A DNA stretch of 64,000 nucleotides from an uncultured Bacilli bacterium (GTDB lineage Bacteria; Bacillota_I; Bacilli_A; RF39; UBA660): NCBI GenBank assembly GCA_934167485.1, contig CAKPKL010000004.1, positions 69,704-133,703 of the forward strand, in the 5' to 3' direction. The translations under genes were made by a program, and so were the position numbers. Of the stretch, positions 62,628 through 64,000 are shown one piece after another (the first letter of the stretch is position 1; each line of letters begins with the position of its first letter). Below the pieces are notes generated by a model, which was not told the DNA's origin, did not search any database, and saw only the letters and a list, made by a program, of their open reading frames with translations.

Positions 62628-63920
62628 ATGAAAAATAAATTTATAAAATCTACTTTAATATTAATTGTCGGAGGATTTCTTACTAAAATTTTAGGACTTA
62701 TTATAAAAATATTATTAACAAGAACTATAGGTACTATGGGTATTGGTATGTATTCTATGATTATGCCTACTTTTCTACTTTTAAATAGTATAGCTCAGTT
62801 AGGATTACCAACTGCTCTTAATATATTAATACCAAGAAATAAATTTAATACTAAAAACTTAGTATTTAGTGCGATTATGATTTCAATTAGTATAGATATT
62901 TTAATATTTTTATTCTTATTATTATCATCTAATATGTTAAGTACCAAATTACTTAATGAACCTAGATTAAATTTAAGTTTGCTTTCTATTGGATTTGTAT
63001 TACCTTTTATAACAGTTTCTAATTGTCTTAGAAGTTATTTCTTTGCTAAAGAACGCATGTATCCTCATGTAATAACTAATATAACAGAAGATTTAGTCAA
63101 ACTTATTCTTATCATTATTGGAATACCATATTTCTTAAAACAAGGAATTGAATATGCTGTTGCATTTACTGTACTTACTAATATATTTTGTGAACTATCT
63201 AGTATAATTATCTTTATATTTCTTATACCTAATTTTAAATGCAGAAAACAAGAATTAAAACCAAATTTTACAAATATTAAAGAACTACTTACAATAGCAC
63301 TCCCTACTACAGGTAGTAGATTAATAGGATCAATTGGATATTTTCTTGAACCAATAATAATTACCTATGTATTAATTAAGGTTGGTTATAGTAATAATTT
63401 TATAATAAATGAATATGGTATCATTAACGGATATGTGATGCAGTTGGTATTATTACCGTCATTTTTTACGAATGCTATATCACAAGCACTTATTCCTTTA
63501 GTATCTAAGCATTATACTTTAAAAAAATATGATTATATAAAGAAAAAACTTAAACAAGCCATATTCTTTTCTCTTTTAATAGGTATACCAGCTACTTTTA
63601 TATTTATTTTTTATCCAGAAATTTTACTTAATTTTTTATTTAAAACTGATAAAGGTATAGAATATATAAAAGTAATAGCTCCTATTTGCATTCTTCATTA
63701 TATACAATCTCCAATATCAAGTACATTACAATCAATGGGGAGCGCTAAAACATCAATGTTAGGTACATTACTTGGAATGATTATTAGAACAATATCATTA
63801 CTTATATTTTCCTTTCTTAAAATTGGTTTATGGAGTTTAATAATTGCAACTAGTTTAAATATAATATTTGTCACATGTTTTGATGCTATAAACGTAAAAA
63901 AACTATTAGCTAAAAGCTAG
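62628..63920 (+). CDS. spoVB: SpoVB-like polysaccharide/lipid flippase (MOP superfamily)
   Basis: A 430-residue protein with 12-14 membrane segments. The start FIKSTLILIVGGFLTKILG, GTMGIGMYSMIMPTF and the central LPTTGSRLIGSIGYFLEPII are typical of SpoVB and its YkvU relatives, thought to flip lipid-linked sugars for spore cortex synthesis. It is somewhat shorter than Bacillus SpoVB (518). No clear Shine-Dalgarno precedes ATG 62628, unlike all other genes here. SpoVB or a general MurJ-like role cannot be separated by eye. Confidence 0.8.
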   Translation: MKNKFIKSTLILIVGGFLTKILGLIIKILLTRTIGTMGIGMYSMIMPTFLLLNSIAQLGLPTALNILIPRNKFNTKNLVFSAIMISISIDILIFLFLLLSSNMLSTKLLNEPRLNLSLLSIGFVLPFITVSNCLRSYFFAKERMYPHVITNITEDLVKLILIIIGIPYFLKQGIEYAVAFTVLTNIFCELSSIIIFIFLIPNFKCRKQELKPNFTNIKELLTIALPTTGSRLIGSIGYFLEPIIITYVLIKVGYSNNFIINEYGIINGYVMQLVLLPSFFTNAISQALIPLVSKHYTLKKYDYIKKKLKQAIFFSLLIGIPATFIFIFYPEILLNFLFKTDKGIEYIKVIAPICILHYIQSPISSTLQSMGSAKTSMLGTLLGMIIRTISLLIFSFLKIGLWSLIIATSLNIIFVTCFDAINVKKLLAKS

Positions 63921-63936
63921 TAGTTTTCTTTTTTGT
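63896..63936 (+). terminator. Terminator of the SpoVB-like gene
   Basis: AAAACTATTAGCT and AGCTAGTAGTTTT form a 13-bp stem with one G-U pair around AAA, followed by T-rich sequence; the stop codon is within it. Confidence 0.7.
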
Positions 63937-63955
63937 AATTTCAACCGCACCACTT

Positions 63956-64000
63956 TTAATCATAATCTAATTCTACATCATAAGCACATTTAAAGTCAAA
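63956..64000 (-). CDS. Possible C-terminus of a leftward gene cut by the window edge
   Basis: The last 45 bases are open on the minus strand and would end a protein with FDFKCAYDVELDYD. The stretch is too short to judge and could be noncoding. Confidence 0.25.
   Translation of the reverse strand, partial: FDFKCAYDVELDYD

Overview
This is a very AT-rich chromosomal stretch (GC roughly a quarter to 30 percent by eye) from an endospore-forming low-GC Gram-positive bacterium. It carries spoIIP, spoIVB, spoIIM, sigG and a ymxH-type gene, together with ftsA-ftsZ, murG-murB-divIB, rnj, rpsO-pnp, sufCDS and a PgsA-like enzyme. The gene sizes (980-residue SMC, 722-residue Rel) and the Acholeplasma-like glycolipid glycosyltransferase suggest an uncultured Bacilli or Erysipelotrichia/RF39-type gut lineage. 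That placement is inference. No rRNA, tRNA, CRISPR array or insertion sequence was seen.

Layout. Bases 1-563 hold the 5' part of a leftward pgsA-like gene. Bases 739-13851 run rightward: spoIIP with two small companions, an amidoligase, murG-murB-divIB, nusB-xseA-(mTERF-like)-xseB, spoIVB, a radical SAM gene, mscL, spoIIM and an autoregulated-looking HTH regulator. An AT desert and a 36-residue basic peptide follow. Bases 13874-19712 are mostly leftward: TSCPD protein, ZIP transporter, phosphoesterase, AlkD, deoB, xerD and a zincin, with a lone rightward kinase-like gene. After rarA, bases 21001-40641 form a long leftward block: mutL, degenerate rnj, pilin 1, ftsA-ftsZ, fhs, a zincin, sigG, dagK, ymxH, two glycosyltransferases, smc, holA and pyk. 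Bases 41903-46534 contain sufCDS followed by pilin 2 and a mini-gene. Bases 47114-62466 are leftward again: comN-like, secDF, ORF6N, rel, ankyrin-like, dtd, AI-2E, hisS, pilin 3, rpsO, a hypothetical, pnp and an ndk fusion. A rightward SpoVB-like flippase closes the window.

Accessory layer. Three prepilin-like genes (35987-37117, 42126-43679, 50985-52869) and one 51-codon remnant (41903-42058) sit as single-gene cassettes between conserved genes. They share a nearly identical N-terminal leader helix and an unusual promoter whose -35 box lies inside the preceding gene's terminator. Their C-terminal domains differ completely: DUF6273-like, nine 26-residue BspA-type repeats, and two DUF6273-like units. 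Pilin 3 carries a run of ten G just after its start codon that puts it out of frame. One G fewer restores a leader of exactly the same length as pilin 2, which suggests phase-variable surface display.

Other unusual items are a bacterial mTERF-like 35-residue repeat protein between xseA and xseB, an RNase J that has lost several metal ligands, an NDK with a new N-terminal domain, and a 27-residue membrane peptide antiparallel to mscL.
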